A DNA stretch of 64,000 bases from Sphingomonas pseudosanguinis (GTDB lineage Bacteria > Pseudomonadota > Alphaproteobacteria > Sphingomonadales > Sphingomonadaceae), in NCBI RefSeq assembly GCF_014196255.1, contig NZ_JACIDH010000014.1:22859-86858 (forward strand), in the 5' to 3' direction. Position numbers and translations under genes: made by a program. Position 1 is the first letter of the stretch; every line of letters starts with the position of its first letter. Under the pieces are notes generated by a model, which ran no database searches, had not been told where the DNA came from, and saw only the letters and a program-made list of their open reading frames with translations. Below are positions 19,326-28,936 of the stretch, in pieces.

Positions 19326-19523
19326 ATGCAGAAGCTGCTCACCACCGTCGAGGCTGCGCCGTTGATCGGCGTCGCGCCCAAGACGGCTGAGAATTGGAGG
19401 TCGCTAGGATTCGGCCCCAAGTTCGTTCGTGCCGGGCGCCGGATCGTTTACGATCCCGTCGACATCGAAACGTGGAAGGCGTCGCGCCGCGTCGCATCGA
19501 CCTCGCAGCCGGTCGCCGCGTGA
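19326..19523 (+). CDS. Excisionase/AlpA-like HTH DNA-binding protein
   Basis: A 65-residue MerR/AlpA-type winged helix: LTTVEAAPLIGVAPKTAENWR is the helix-turn-helix, and GPKFVRAGRRIVYDPVDIETW is the wing. Such proteins act as recombination directionality factors or activators of integrase genes in mobile elements. It has a good ribosome site (AGGAGGACAGCAA before the ATG). Confidence 0.8.
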   Translation: MQKLLTTVEAAPLIGVAPKTAENWRSLGFGPKFVRAGRRIVYDPVDIETWKASRRVASTSQPVAA

Positions 19524-19526
19524 GCG

Positions 19527-19733
19527 ATGCCGGACATCTCGGCACGGGCGCCGAAGCCCAATAAGCGAAAGGGTCGCGCGGTTGCCGCCGCACGACCCGA
19601 TCTGAACATTCATCACATCAGCAACGAGGTAGATACCACCGCTGTCCTCCGCCTGCAACGGCTGGCGGCGTTCGGGATGTCCCAGTCCCGCGCGTACCTG
19701 ATCGCCTCCCTCGCGTGGGGAGCCGCCGCATGA
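19527..19733 (+). CDS. Small basic hypothetical protein
   Basis: 68 residues with a basic, Pro-rich N-terminus (APKPNKRKGRAVAAARP) and a helical C-terminus. It lies three bases after the excisionase-like gene and overlaps the next start by four bases (ATGA), so it belongs to the same operon. No family recognised. Confidence 0.5.
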   Translation: MPDISARAPKPNKRKGRAVAAARPDLNIHHISNEVDTTAVLRLQRLAAFGMSQSRAYLIASLAWGAAA

Positions 19734-20101
19734 CCCGCCGTCAGACCGACACCAGCGCAGCAGCGTACGGCAGCATCGCCGATGCATCGGAACGGCTGCG
19801 TGCCGTCGTGTACCGCACGCTCCACGCCCACCCCGCCGGACTCACGGTCGATGAGACCTGCGCTATCGCGAAATACCCCAGGTACAGCCTCCAGCCGCGC
19901 TTCACCGAGCTACGGGATCGGAAGGCCATCTTCGATACGGGCCTGCGCCGCCGCAATGTCAGCGGCGCAAAGGCGATCGTCTGGCGCATCACCGAGCAAC
20001 AGGAAAAGGGCGCGATGACGTCTGAAATGGTCCAGCGGGCCATGGAAGCCCCCACGGCAGCAGCCCCGACCAACCTGTCCGTCAAGGGAGGTGCAGAATG
20101 A
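19730..20101 (+). CDS. Hypothetical winged-helix-like phage protein
   Basis: 123 residues. The segment RAVVYRTLHAHPAGLTVDETCAIA.. SLQPRFTELRDRKAIFDTG reads like a winged-helix domain of the type that precedes phage replication genes. The start and stop both overlap neighbours by four bases. A replication-associated DNA-binding role is inferred from the fold pattern and from the primase-helicase two genes downstream. Confidence 0.6.
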   Translation: MTRRQTDTSAAAYGSIADASERLRAVVYRTLHAHPAGLTVDETCAIAKYPRYSLQPRFTELRDRKAIFDTGLRRRNVSGAKAIVWRITEQQEKGAMTSEMVQRAMEAPTAAAPTNLSVKGGAE

Positions 20102-20568
20102 GCGCCACCGTCATTCCCATCGCCTCCAGGCAGGCACCCGAGGTGCCCGGCAAGGCCGCTGCGGCGGTCGAGGCGTTCCGTAGGCAGATCAACAGCCCGA
20201 GTGACCTCAATGGGGTCCTCGGTATCGATCGCGGGATCGTCGCCTATCCGACGCTCGACGCCTGGTATCGTGCTCAGCCCGTCCCAAAGGGGCGGCTGGG
20301 TGCGCGCCTGCGCCTCTCCCCCGATGAGAAGCGGTTGTACGGCCTGCGTCCGTCTGCCGAACTGATCGAACTGCGCGGCCTGGGTGAAGAGTCGGAACGC
20401 TGGTCGGTCTGCATCTTCCCCGTCGCAGGCGGTTACACCGTCGGGGTGAAGGCCCCCATGGGCGGCGGCGGCGTGGGCGTGCGCTTCGCCAAGTCGCATG
20501 AGGCATCAGATTATGCCCACCGTCTGTCGGTTGAGCATGATCTGCCGATCGTGGAGCGGTACGCATGA
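20098..20568 (+). CDS. Hypothetical protein in the replication operon
   Basis: 156 residues, no recognised family. It contains a central Gly-rich stretch (VKAPMGGGGVGVRF). It is translationally coupled at both ends (ATGA overlaps), which places it in one operon with the preceding HTH gene and the primase-helicase. Confidence 0.6.
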   Translation: MSATVIPIASRQAPEVPGKAAAAVEAFRRQINSPSDLNGVLGIDRGIVAYPTLDAWYRAQPVPKGRLGARLRLSPDEKRLYGLRPSAELIELRGLGEESERWSVCIFPVAGGYTVGVKAPMGGGGVGVRFAKSHEASDYAHRLSVEHDLPIVERYA

Positions 20569-22667
20569 GCGCGGTATCCTACGCCGAACCGCAGGAGACG
20601 ACGTCGTTCGGCTCGCTGATCGGGGCGGTTGCGCAGCGTGTCTGGGGTGAGCCCAACAAGCGGCTGTCCAAGCCTGGCGAGATGCGCTGGGGCAATCAGG
20701 GAGCCCGCATCGTCTATTCCAACACGGGCGCCTTCAAGGACACCGAGGCGGACCAGTCGGGCGGCACGCTCGAACTGCTGCGGCACGCGTACGGTCTCGA
20801 CAAAGCCGAAGCCGTGGCGTGGATGGTCCGCGAGGGTCTGATCCCCGACCGGGCGCGGGCGCATGCGATCAAGCTCCATCCGGGGCAGCGCATCGTCGCG
20901 ACCTTTGCGTTTACTGATGCGACGGGCAAGGTGCTGTATCGCAAGCACCGCATCCAGCCGGGCCGTGGCGATCGCAGCAAGGAATTCGCTTACGATCATC
21001 CGGACGGCGCAGGCGGCTGGCGCTGGGGCCGTGGCGACAATCAGGTACCCTATCGCCTGAAGGATCTGGCGAACGCCCCGAAGGACGCCCCGATCTATAT
21101 GGCAGAAGGAGAGGCCAAGGCCGATCGTCTGGCATCTTGGGGGCTCATCGCCACTTCGAGCAAGGATTGGCGGGGCTATGACTTCTCCGGGTACGTGAAA
21201 GGCCGGTCGGTCATCATCCTGCCCGATAACGACAACACCGGCGCGAAGCTCGCGGACAAGGTGAAGGCGGACGTTGAGCGAGCGGAGGGACGCCCAGTCA
21301 TCGTTCATCTGCCCCGCCTGCCGGACAAGGGTGACGTGCTCAACTGGGACGGCGATGTAGCCGAACTGACCGCGCTGGTTGACGCGGCACCCGCCGCCAC
21401 TTCGTCTGAAATTCGGACCAAGCCCGACATCGCCCTTTTGCCCGTCGTCGACGCCAGCGAGTTTGCGGGGAAGACCGTGCCGGATCGTGAATGGGGCCTG
21501 GAGGGCTGGGAGCCTTGGCGTAGCATGGTTTTCGTGACCGGCATGGGCGCGACTGGCAAGTCGTTGCTGACCCAGCAGCGCATGACCTGCTCCGCCGCCG
21601 GACTGCCCTTCCTGGGTGTGCCCGTCCGTCAGGGGGTGTCGCTCTACATCACCTGCGAAGATCCGATCGACGAAATGCATCGTCGGCAGGAGTCGATCAA
21701 CAAGGCGCTGGGCATCACCTGGCAGGACCTGCGCGGGAAGCTGCTGCTCGTGTCCCTCAAGGGGATGCTGAACAAGGAGCTGTGCACGTTCGACGCGGAA
21801 GGTCGGATGAGCACGACCGAGCGGTGGGCCAGCCTGAAGGCGACGATTGCCGCAACCGGCGCGACGCATGTCACGCTCGACAATGTCGCGCACTTCTTCA
21901 CCGGGAACGAAAACATACGCAATCAGGTGGCGGCGTTCGCTGGCCTGGTCGACGGCTTGGCGGAGGAGATCGACGGCGTCGTCATCCTGATCGGCCATCC
22001 CAACAAGGCCGGGGACGAGTTCAGCGGCTCGACGGCGTGGGAAAATCAGGTTCGTTCGCGGATCTTCCTGGGTCTGGAGAGCACTCGAGAAGGCGAGGTG
22101 CATGATCCGGCAGCGCGCGTGCTGACCAACAGCAAGCCGAACTATTCGGAGCGCGGCAAGTCGGTTCGCTTCCTATGGCACAACTGGGCATTCGTCCGCC
22201 ACGAGGACGTGCCCGAGGATGCCATGCGGGAACATCGGGCGATTGCAGAGGCCGCGTACGACAATGAGGTGTTCCTGAAGTGCCTGGCGGAGCGCGATCG
22301 GCAGCGGCGTGCCGTGTCCGACAGCTCGGGTCCGAACTACGCCCCCGCTGTGTTCGAGGGGCTGCCGCACTCCCAGGGAATCGGCAAGGCACGGCTCAAG
22401 CGGGCAATGGAACGCCTGTTCGTGGCGCGCCGGATCGAGAAGGGCTTCCTGTGGCGTGACAGCGGCAAGGGGCGCGATGTGACGGGCATCCGGGAGGTTG
22501 ATCTGGGTTCCCCAAACGCCACCCCAAACGGCCCCCAAACACATTCCCCGGACACCCCCAACCAGTCCCCCCAAACACCCCCCCCAACACACCTCCCCCC
22601 TATAGGGGGGAATGGCGCGGCCCATGAGGTGCCCGCGCCACCCCACGAGAACGAAGCGAAAAGGTGA
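20565..22667 (+). CDS. Primase-helicase fusion (TOPRIM + RecA-like ATPase)
   Basis: A 700-residue replication protein. The N-terminal ~150 residues resemble a primase zinc-free leader domain. A TOPRIM domain follows (IYMAEGEAKADRL near residue 180, ILPDNDNTG near residue 220). The C-terminal half is a RepA/DnaB-like AAA ATPase with Walker A GMGATGKS (326-333) and Walker B around ATHVTLDNVAHFF. Such proteins prime and unwind DNA for phages, satellites and plasmids. The Pro/Thr-rich C-terminal tail (after about residue 650) is low complexity. Confidence 0.85.
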   Translation: MSAVSYAEPQETTSFGSLIGAVAQRVWGEPNKRLSKPGEMRWGNQGARIVYSNTGAFKDTEADQSGGTLELLRHAYGLDKAEAVAWMVREGLIPDRARAHAIKLHPGQRIVATFAFTDATGKVLYRKHRIQPGRGDRSKEFAYDHPDGAGGWRWGRGDNQVPYRLKDLANAPKDAPIYMAEGEAKADRLASWGLIATSSKDWRGYDFSGYVKGRSVIILPDNDNTGAKLADKVKADVERAEGRPVIVHLPRLPDKGDVLNWDGDVAELTALVDAAPAATSSEIRTKPDIALLPVVDASEFAGKTVPDREWGLEGWEPWRSMVFVTGMGATGKSLLTQQRMTCSAAGLPFLGVPVRQGVSLYITCEDPIDEMHRRQESINKALGITWQDLRGKLLLVSLKGMLNKELCTFDAEGRMSTTERWASLKATIAATGATHVTLDNVAHFFTGNENIRNQVAAFAGLVDGLAEEIDGVVILIGHPNKAGDEFSGSTAWENQVRSRIFLGLESTREGEVHDPAARVLTNSKPNYSERGKSVRFLWHNWAFVRHEDVPEDAMREHRAIAEAAYDNEVFLKCLAERDRQRRAVSDSSGPNYAPAVFEGLPHSQGIGKARLKRAMERLFVARRIEKGFLWRDSGKGRDVTGIREVDLGSPNATPNGPQTHSPDTPNQSPQTPPPTHLPPIGGNGAAHEVPAPPHENEAKR

Positions 22668-22756
22668 TGGATGACGCCCATTCCCCTTCGCTCCGGGCCC
22701 CCCGCGCGGCAACGCGCGGCGGCGGCGCAACCCACCCCAATCGACCCTAGGAGCAC

Positions 22757-23068
22757 ATGATGGCCTCGCCGAACCTGCCGGTCATTTCCGGCGGCACGAA
22801 TACCGAAACCAAAGAGCAAAGGGCGCGCCGGATGTTCGACCGGATGGCGCGCAGCATCGGTCGTGAGGCCGTCAACCACCTCAAGACGATGTACCCGGAT
22901 CACCTCACCGAACGAGCGCACGCCTCGAAGTCCTGGGAGACCAGCCTGACCAACAGCGTCCGCAATGACATCAACTGGCACATGCGCCCGTTGCTGATGG
23001 CACTGATCGCCATGCACCGTGAATGGGACGAGGAAGCGACCGGGGGTAAAGAACCTGTCAAAACCTGA
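22757..23068 (+). CDS. Hypothetical phage-type protein
   Basis: 103 residues, helical, with a conserved-looking core RMFDRMARSIGREAVNHLKTMY. AGGAG precedes two consecutive ATG codons (22757 and 22760), and the second has better spacing. It is the last rightward gene before a 620-bp non-coding stretch. Function unknown. Confidence 0.6.
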   Translation: MMASPNLPVISGGTNTETKEQRARRMFDRMARSIGREAVNHLKTMYPDHLTERAHASKSWETSLTNSVRNDINWHMRPLLMALIAMHREWDEEATGGKEPVKT

Positions 23069-23688
23069 CATTGCGGATGCGATTGCAAAAGCTCGGGCAG
23101 ACTGCTCGGCCCGAGCTTGGCGGTCCATCCTTTAGGGCCTCCGAAAATTCGTCAGGCCTTGCCGGTCATATCCCCAGCTGTTTCCGGACACTGTAAAAAC
23201 GTCGAACGGGGACGACCTCCGCCGTGCGAATGGTGCATTTGCGCAGCAATACGCGCGCGCACGCGAGAGCCGGGCGGGCGGTGGCCAGCACCATGCAAGT
23301 GGATAGCGATGATCTATCGAGAGAGGCGCCGAGCTTCATCCAGTAAACTACAGGCAATTTACTGGATGATCGATGTGACAATAACCGTTTTAATAACCTG
23401 AAATAACGCGGCGCATGGTGCTGGGCGACCGATCATTCACCCAGACACTCCCTCTGTTTTAACAGAGTGGAAACAGGGAGAATCGGTGGTCCATGCCCAT
23501 AGAATACGGGTAAATACGGATTGGCGGACGAATGCTTCGGACGGCCCGCACAGCGCATTTATGTGACGCAACTCCTCACCCCTCTTGCCTTCTGCCGTTG
23601 CCAATCCCTTCCCGTTCGGCTATGAAAATCGAACGTGCCCATCTGCTATATGCAGAAGCCGTTTCCACTAATTTGGAGACTGCCCGGC
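23069..23688. other. 620-bp gap with a strong stem-loop
   Basis: No convincing gene is seen. Perfect 11-bp arms CATCCAGTAAA (23337-23347) and TTTACTGGATG (23358-23368) with a 10-base loop form a stem-loop, followed by the AT-rich AATAACCGTTTTAATAACC. It probably separates the replication operon from the virion-type genes and may hold a promoter, an operator or an origin. Confidence 0.5.
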
Positions 23689-24507
23689 ATGCAAATCAAG
23701 ACATCTTCGACCAACGTCTACCCCTCGGATATGGCAGCTGCGGCGGCTGGTGATCTCGATGGGTATCGCAGGTTGCGTGACTTCGCGATCGAGCAGGCCG
23801 CCGGGGACACCTATCCCCTTCTGGAATCGCTCATCGCAGCCGAATGCTATGCACGGTTTGCGTCCGCCATTGGCGATGCAGACGATCGCAAGGCGCTGGC
23901 CTTGATACTCCAGGCTCGGAGCGATGAACGCGAGACGCGTGGGTATTCGAGTGAACCCTATCTAGTCGAAGTCGCGCACCATTTTCAGCTGTTGGCGGAT
24001 GCTGGCGACGCGGATGCCACCGACCAACTGGCCAAGTTGGGGATCGGGCCGGTCTGGCAGGCAGATGAGGAAGTCGTGCAGGGCATTCGTGATAGCGAGG
24101 CCGAGTTTTCCAGGGCCGCGTATGGAAACACCCAAGCGCTAACCCGTCTGCTCAACGTCGTCGTGTCGGATAAGACGCCAGGCACGATTAGCTTTGGCGA
24201 CTTAATTTACATCGAACACATCGCCCGCGTCGGAAGCGAAAGCGGTGATCCAGAACTCCTTGAACGACTTGCCACGATTCTGTGTCTGCGTCGCAAGTTC
24301 GAACTTCATCAAGGCACGAACCCAGGGCTTGTTGATAGCCTCGGCGTCGAGGCCGTTTCAATCATGGTCGATCTGGCATTGCGAGACTGCGGCAAGAACA
24401 ACCTGTTAAATCAGGCATTGCCAGAAATGACGTGGCGTGACGTCAAGTTTTATGCTGCGGCTGTTCCAGCCCTCCTCGCGTTCATCGCTCCGATGGGAGG
24501 CGCCTGA
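23689..24507 (+). CDS. Hypothetical protein, first gene of the ejection block
   Basis: 272 residues, mostly alpha-helical with short repeating units (MAAAAAGDLDGYRRLRDFA.., ..LLADAGDADATDQLAKLG), loosely Sel1/TPR-like. It ends in a hydrophobic helix (FYAAAVPALLAFIAP). The ATG at 23689 has GGAG ten bases upstream. The stop overlaps the next gene. By position it may be part of the virion or ejection cassette. The family is not recognised. Confidence 0.65.
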   Translation: MQIKTSSTNVYPSDMAAAAAGDLDGYRRLRDFAIEQAAGDTYPLLESLIAAECYARFASAIGDADDRKALALILQARSDERETRGYSSEPYLVEVAHHFQLLADAGDADATDQLAKLGIGPVWQADEEVVQGIRDSEAEFSRAAYGNTQALTRLLNVVVSDKTPGTISFGDLIYIEHIARVGSESGDPELLERLATILCLRRKFELHQGTNPGLVDSLGVEAVSIMVDLALRDCGKNNLLNQALPEMTWRDVKFYAAAVPALLAFIAPMGGA

Positions 24508-25229
24508 TGCCCCCCGGTATCATGCCCCCCTTCAATTTGGGCACCGTGTCTAACGCACTTGGGCAGCAGCCGAGTGGCATGTTCTTCCGGGGCTTCGGTC
24601 AACGCGAAATTCCCGGTCAGACGCCGGGGTATGGCGGTCCGATTGGGGGCGCGCAGGCCCCCGTCATGCCGCAGCTACCGGCGGACAAAGGCTTCTTCTC
24701 GCGCGGCGGGATGGCCGTTCAGCTTCTCGGCTCAATCGGTGACGCGGTTTCGTCAGCTTATGGCGGGGGTACGCCCTATGCCGCAGCCCAGAACCAGTTC
24801 CGCCAGCGTCAGCAGCAGCTTCAGGATTACCGCATGAAGCAGGCCGACGAGATGGCGCAGTGGACCGCGCAACAGGAGTGGGAGCGGGCGCATCCGAAGC
24901 CGGTCAACAACGACACGGTGAACGATTACAAATTTATCGCGCAAATGCTCGGTGAGGATGAGGCCAAGCGTTATTTGAGCAACGTCGCAGCGGGACCGGT
25001 GACGGCTGTTGACGGCTTCGACGCGCAGGGCAACCCGACCAAGACGTTCTTGCCGCGTGGGTCGTTCAACCAGAAGCCAGCAGCGTCTACGCCTCCGGCT
25101 GGCGCAGTTGATTACCTGCGCAAGAACCCGGACTTGGCGGCGCAGTTCGACCAGAAGTACGGCGCAGGCGCGGCGCAGCGCATCTTGCAAGGAGGTGCGG
25201 CCCCGATCGGGTCGCAGACCTTTCCCTGA
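24507..25229 (+). CDS. Putative virion/ejection protein, zero-frame product
   Basis: 240 residues in the zero frame, Gly/Pro/Gln-rich, with a helical middle ([20 protein letters not shown]) and a C-terminal linker ([25 protein letters not shown]). It stops at TGA 25227-25229 right after TTT-CCC. The +1 frame continues at once with 85 residues of a metallopeptidase-like domain, so the full product is probably a frameshift fusion ending at 25485. GGGAGG precedes the ATG. Confidence 0.7.
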   Translation: MPPGIMPPFNLGTVSNALGQQPSGMFFRGFGQREIPGQTPGYGGPIGGAQAPVMPQLPADKGFFSRGGMAVQLLGSIGDAVSSAYGGGTPYAAAQNQFRQRQQQLQDYRMKQADEMAQWTAQQEWERAHPKPVNNDTVNDYKFIAQMLGEDEAKRYLSNVAAGPVTAVDGFDAQGNPTKTFLPRGSFNQKPAASTPPAGAVDYLRKNPDLAAQFDQKYGAGAAQRILQGGAAPIGSQTFP

Positions 25230-25230
25230 C
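25221..25230 (+). other. Candidate +1 programmed frameshift site
   Basis: TTT-CCC-TGA-C. Slippage of the proline tRNA from CCC to CCT (+1) bypasses the TGA and joins ..QTFP to DPFKAPGTM... TGA followed by C is a poor termination context. CCC-TGA-type sites support +1 frameshifting in some phages. A sequencing error or true mutation would give the same picture. Confidence 0.6.
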
Positions 25231-25485
25231 CCGTTCAAGGCGCCTGGCACGATGACCAGCGGGCGCCGCACCGTTGAAGGCAACCGTCTGGTTGGCGGCG
25301 TGCCAAACAGCAGCCACCTGTCGGGCGATGGCGTCGACTATGCGGGCACGAACATGGCCGCCCTGCGCGCCTATTATGGCCCTGGCGCTCGCCTGCTGAA
25401 CGAGGGCGATCATATCCACGTGACGCTGCCCGGCTATGGTCGCGTCCCCTATTTTGGCCGTCGCGGAACGGTTGGAGCGCGTTGA
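25228..25485 (+). CDS. Frameshift extension with M15-like peptidase domain
   Basis: 85 residues read in the +1 frame after CCC: a short linker, then [20 protein letters not shown], followed by a loop and [18 protein letters not shown]. The SxHxxxxxxD and DHxH arrangement matches the zinc ligands of M15/VanY-type peptidases. An internal ATG at 25252 could give a separate 77-residue protein, but it has no clear ribosome site. A virion-borne peptidase would help the DNA cross the cell wall. Confidence 0.6.
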   Translation, partial: DPFKAPGTMTSGRRTVEGNRLVGGVPNSSHLSGDGVDYAGTNMAALRAYYGPGARLLNEGDHIHVTLPGYGRVPYFGRRGTVGAR

Positions 25486-28400
25486 TGCAGAAGAATCCTT
25501 TCGACCAGTTCGATGACGCGGGCGCCAGCAACCCGTTCAACACGTTCACGACCAACCGTGACCCGCTGGCGGTGCGGCGGGATGAGCGGGCTGACCGAGC
25601 CGACGCGCGCGCCTCGGAAGCTGCAATGCGTGCGGCGGCGGCGGCGGATCGGGCGGCCGCGAATGAGAACGAGCGGCTCCGTCTGGCCAATCTGGAATAC
25701 GGTCAGCGCGAGCGCAATTCCAGAAAATCCCAGGCCGCAGAGCTTCGCAACAGCTACGAGACGCTGCCTTCGTACAAGGCCTATGCTCAGGCGCTTCCGA
25801 GCTATGCGGCGGGATTAGGTTCCAAGCCGGATTCCGCAGGCGATTTGGATCTGATTTATGCCTACGCCAAGGTAATGGACCCGAACAGCGTGGTTCGTGA
25901 AGGCGAGCAGGCATCGGTTGCAGGGGCGGACACCTGGGCAAATCAGACGATCGCCCATCTGCAAAAGCAAACGGGTAACGGTGGCACGTTTCGCCCTGAG
26001 TTCCGCCATCGCCTTCGTGAAGAAATGGCGAACCGGATGGCGCAGCTTAACCAGTCGCTGATCGCCGATCGCGTGCGCTACAAGGGGATCGCTGATCGCA
26101 ACGGCTTGAACCCCATGGATGTGGTTGGGGAACATCCGGGCGCACGGTTTCAGGAACTGTCGGAACGCGTTCTCGGTCGCAAGCAACAGCAGCTAGATTA
26201 TAACGGCAATCCGATCCCGCACGACACGACGCCAGAGCGCCCCGAACTGGTCGGGGCTCCGTCCCTTGGCACTCCACAGCTCGCCTCGGGCGGCCAGAAA
26301 ACCGAGCGGAATCCCGCGCTGGAACAGTCGCTGACCGAGCTGCTGCGCAAAGGCGCAGACATCGAGACGCTTAACACGCTGTCGCGCGCCGCCGGATATG
26401 GCGAGCTTGATCCTGCCCGTGTGGCCCAAGCCGGGCAGTGGCTCCGTGCACATCCTCAGTACAAGGGTTCGCTGTTCGACAGCGCGCGCGACGTGCCCAC
26501 CAGTGGATGGGAGGACATCGCAACATCGCCCGTGGGCATCGGTGCCATGGCCGCAATTGACGGTGTGCTGGGCGGGACCTCCGACGAGATTACCAGCTTG
26601 CTCGGGGGTGGCGATATGGCGGACTTGAACGCCCGCAAGCAGGGCGCATTTGCAGCGCACCCTTACGCAGCCCTCGCGGGGCAAGGATTGGGCACGTTCG
26701 GCGCAATGTACGGTCTGGGAATGGCTAGCCGCGCGACGGGCCTGGCGTCGCGGTTCGCGTCCCCCGGCCTTGCCGGTGACATCGCATTCGGCACCCTGTC
26801 TGGTGCAGGCCAGAATAATGACAATCGCTTCCTGGGAGCAGGCATCGGTGCGGTTGGCGGGTTGGCTGGCAATCTGGCAGGCCGAGGAATTTCCTCCGGC
26901 ATCGGCGCCACAATCCGCACTCAGCCTGGGCAGGCTGCGACCAATGCCGTCCGCGCCTATTTCGGACGCGCGCCCCTCCCCTCTGCCGCGCCTCTCAACG
27001 CCGCTGACACTATCGCTGCGAACGCGATTAATCGCATTGGCGCGGACAACATCCGCACACCACTCACGGAAGCTGCTGACCTCGGCATTCCCATGGCGCT
27101 GGTCGACACGAACCCCGCCTTGCGCGAGCTTGGCGGGGCTGCGGTCCGTCGTTCGCCTGCCGCGTCCCAAATCGCGGAAGATGCACTGATCCCGCGTAAC
27201 CGTGGACAGTATGACCGCTTCGTCAGCTCGGTGGAGCGCGACCTGGGGCCGTCCGCCAATATCCCGCAGATGAGCGACGATCTCACACGACAGGCACAGA
27301 CGGCAGCAGCGCCGCTGTACGAACAGGCTTATCGCCAGCCGGTCACGTCGACGCCGGAACTGGAAAGCCTGCTGAACACGCCGTTTGGTCGCAGCGCAAC
27401 GGGCCGTGCTCGCACGATCGCCGCCAACGAGCGCCGCAACCCGATGGAAATGGGGTTCGTGCAGGATGCGGACGGGACTGTTCGACTGAATCCTGCCCCG
27501 ACGCAGCAGATCGAGGCCGTTGCCCGTGCCCGCGCTGACCTTGACGCGGCACAGGCGGCGTATCGGGACGCGCGCAATAGTCCGTCTGGGAACTTGGACA
27601 GCGCACGCACCCGCGTTGAGAACGCCCGTGAGGGCTTGCGGCAGGCAGAGGCGTCGTTTGATGCCGCCCCGCGCGCCGGGGAAGCGATGCGTCAGCCTGG
27701 GTATACCACCCAGACGCTCGACTATGTGAAACGCGGCATGGACGACGTGCTGGAGCAGTACCGCAACCCGATCACGAACCGGCTGGTCCTTGATGAGGCC
27801 GGGCGCGCGCAGAACGGCGTGAAGAACAATCTGCTGTTCGAACTGGACCGCCTGAACCCGACCTATGCCCGGGCGCGCGGCGTATATCAGGGGCCGGTCG
27901 CATCGCGTGACGCCCTCATTCGCGGGCAGGAAGCTTATATGCTCCCCACCGATCAGCTTGCGGTGCAGGTTGGCCAGCAGACGCCGGAGCACTTGAGCCA
28001 GATGCGGCTGGGTTTTCAGGACTCGCTTTTGAAGCGAGCGGCCGGTGTGCGCGACAATGCCAGCCCGTTTGAAGCAACGCTGGGCACGCCCGCCATGCGT
28101 GCGCGGCTGGATACGCTGTACGACAGCAACGCGAATGTGCCGCGCCTCCTACGCACTCGCGACATCGAGGGTGGCTTGCAGCAGACGACGAACGCGATTT
28201 TGGGCAACTCGCGTACCGCCCGCAACCAGATCGCGGATGCTAACTTCTCGACCAATCCGCTGCTTGAAGGCTCGCTGCACGCAGGTGCCGCACTGGCGAC
28301 TGGCGGTGCGTCACTGCCGGGCACCGCTGCCCGTGTCGCTGGGACCTGGGCGCGCGATCGCTTGGCGCTGGGGCTGGGAAAGCAGGCAGAGGCGAAGGCG

Positions 28401-28604
28401 GAAGCGTTGGCGCCGATCCTGTTCGATACCAATCCCCGTGCGGCATTGTCGTCTTTGGACGATGTAATGGGTCGATATGCGGACTGGCAGGCGCTGGTCG
28501 AAGCGTCGCGACCGAAGCGGCTGGGGATGATGTTCAACGCTCCTTGGGTCAGCACCGTCAACCAAGCGGGCAACTACCTAACCAGTCCGAAGCAAGGGCA
28601 ATAA
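25485..28604 (+). CDS. Large phage DNA-ejection/transfer-like protein
   Basis: 1039 residues. The N-terminal ~230 residues are highly charged and helical (ERADRADARASEAAMRAAAA). A central region near residues 340-480 contains several Gly/Ala-rich hydrophobic helices (GTFGAMYGLGMASRA, FLGAGIGAVGGLAGNLAG) of the kind that form membrane channels in podovirus ejection proteins. Coiled-coil segments follow (VARARADLDAAQAAYRDA). The ATG at 25485 overlaps the preceding stop (TGATG). Ejection-protein identity rests on architecture and context, not on a catalytic motif. Confidence 0.65.
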   Translation: MQKNPFDQFDDAGASNPFNTFTTNRDPLAVRRDERADRADARASEAAMRAAAAADRAAANENERLRLANLEYGQRERNSRKSQAAELRNSYETLPSYKAYAQALPSYAAGLGSKPDSAGDLDLIYAYAKVMDPNSVVREGEQASVAGADTWANQTIAHLQKQTGNGGTFRPEFRHRLREEMANRMAQLNQSLIADRVRYKGIADRNGLNPMDVVGEHPGARFQELSERVLGRKQQQLDYNGNPIPHDTTPERPELVGAPSLGTPQLASGGQKTERNPALEQSLTELLRKGADIETLNTLSRAAGYGELDPARVAQAGQWLRAHPQYKGSLFDSARDVPTSGWEDIATSPVGIGAMAAIDGVLGGTSDEITSLLGGGDMADLNARKQGAFAAHPYAALAGQGLGTFGAMYGLGMASRATGLASRFASPGLAGDIAFGTLSGAGQNNDNRFLGAGIGAVGGLAGNLAGRGISSGIGATIRTQPGQAATNAVRAYFGRAPLPSAAPLNAADTIAANAINRIGADNIRTPLTEAADLGIPMALVDTNPALRELGGAAVRRSPAASQIAEDALIPRNRGQYDRFVSSVERDLGPSANIPQMSDDLTRQAQTAAAPLYEQAYRQPVTSTPELESLLNTPFGRSATGRARTIAANERRNPMEMGFVQDADGTVRLNPAPTQQIEAVARARADLDAAQAAYRDARNSPSGNLDSARTRVENAREGLRQAEASFDAAPRAGEAMRQPGYTTQTLDYVKRGMDDVLEQYRNPITNRLVLDEAGRAQNGVKNNLLFELDRLNPTYARARGVYQGPVASRDALIRGQEAYMLPTDQLAVQVGQQTPEHLSQMRLGFQDSLLKRAAGVRDNASPFEATLGTPAMRARLDTLYDSNANVPRLLRTRDIEGGLQQTTNAILGNSRTARNQIADANFSTNPLLEGSLHAGAALATGGASLPGTAARVAGTWARDRLALGLGKQAEAKAEALAPILFDTNPRAALSSLDDVMGRYADWQALVEASRPKRLGMMFNAPWVSTVNQAGNYLTSPKQGQ

Positions 28605-28633
28605 GCCGCATCGACCTTCTATCAGCGCCAAGT

Positions 28634-28903
28634 TTACCCGGGCCGAACCATAACGGTCCAGCAGACCGCCACGCCAAAAAGGACAACCCCCACAACAAGG
28701 GCGACGCACAGACGTTCAATCCGCTTGATGGTGAGGTCAGGGACGTAAACACCTCGCCAATTCCGACGAGCGGTCCTGACGCGGGGACCGTCCCGCCACG
28801 CTCGATATTTCGAAATGCTCGGGGCCGCCACGCCCCTGTATAGCGCGATACTGATCGAGGTGACGATGATGGGGGTGAGATTCACGCCCTCACAATATGG
28901 CAA
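28634..28903 (-). CDS. Possible small membrane protein downstream of the relaxase
   Basis: 89 residues with a basic middle and a C-terminal transmembrane segment (LCVALVVGVVLFGVAVCWTVMV). It lies 33 bp after the relaxase stop on the same strand. The 332-bp gap between the ejection gene and the relaxase otherwise holds no gene. It may be spurious. Confidence 0.35.
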   Translation of the reverse strand: MPYCEGVNLTPIIVTSISIALYRGVAAPSISKYRAWRDGPRVRTARRNWRGVYVPDLTIKRIERLCVALVVGVVLFGVAVCWTVMVRPG

Positions 28904-28936
28904 CTCGCCCCCGCGTCCAACACCTCTGTTCGACGT

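Noticed and set aside
23117..23401. 94-codon open frame in the gap after the replication operon
   Set aside because: No ribosome site, no recognisable composition or domain, and it spans the perfect stem-loop at 23337-23368.
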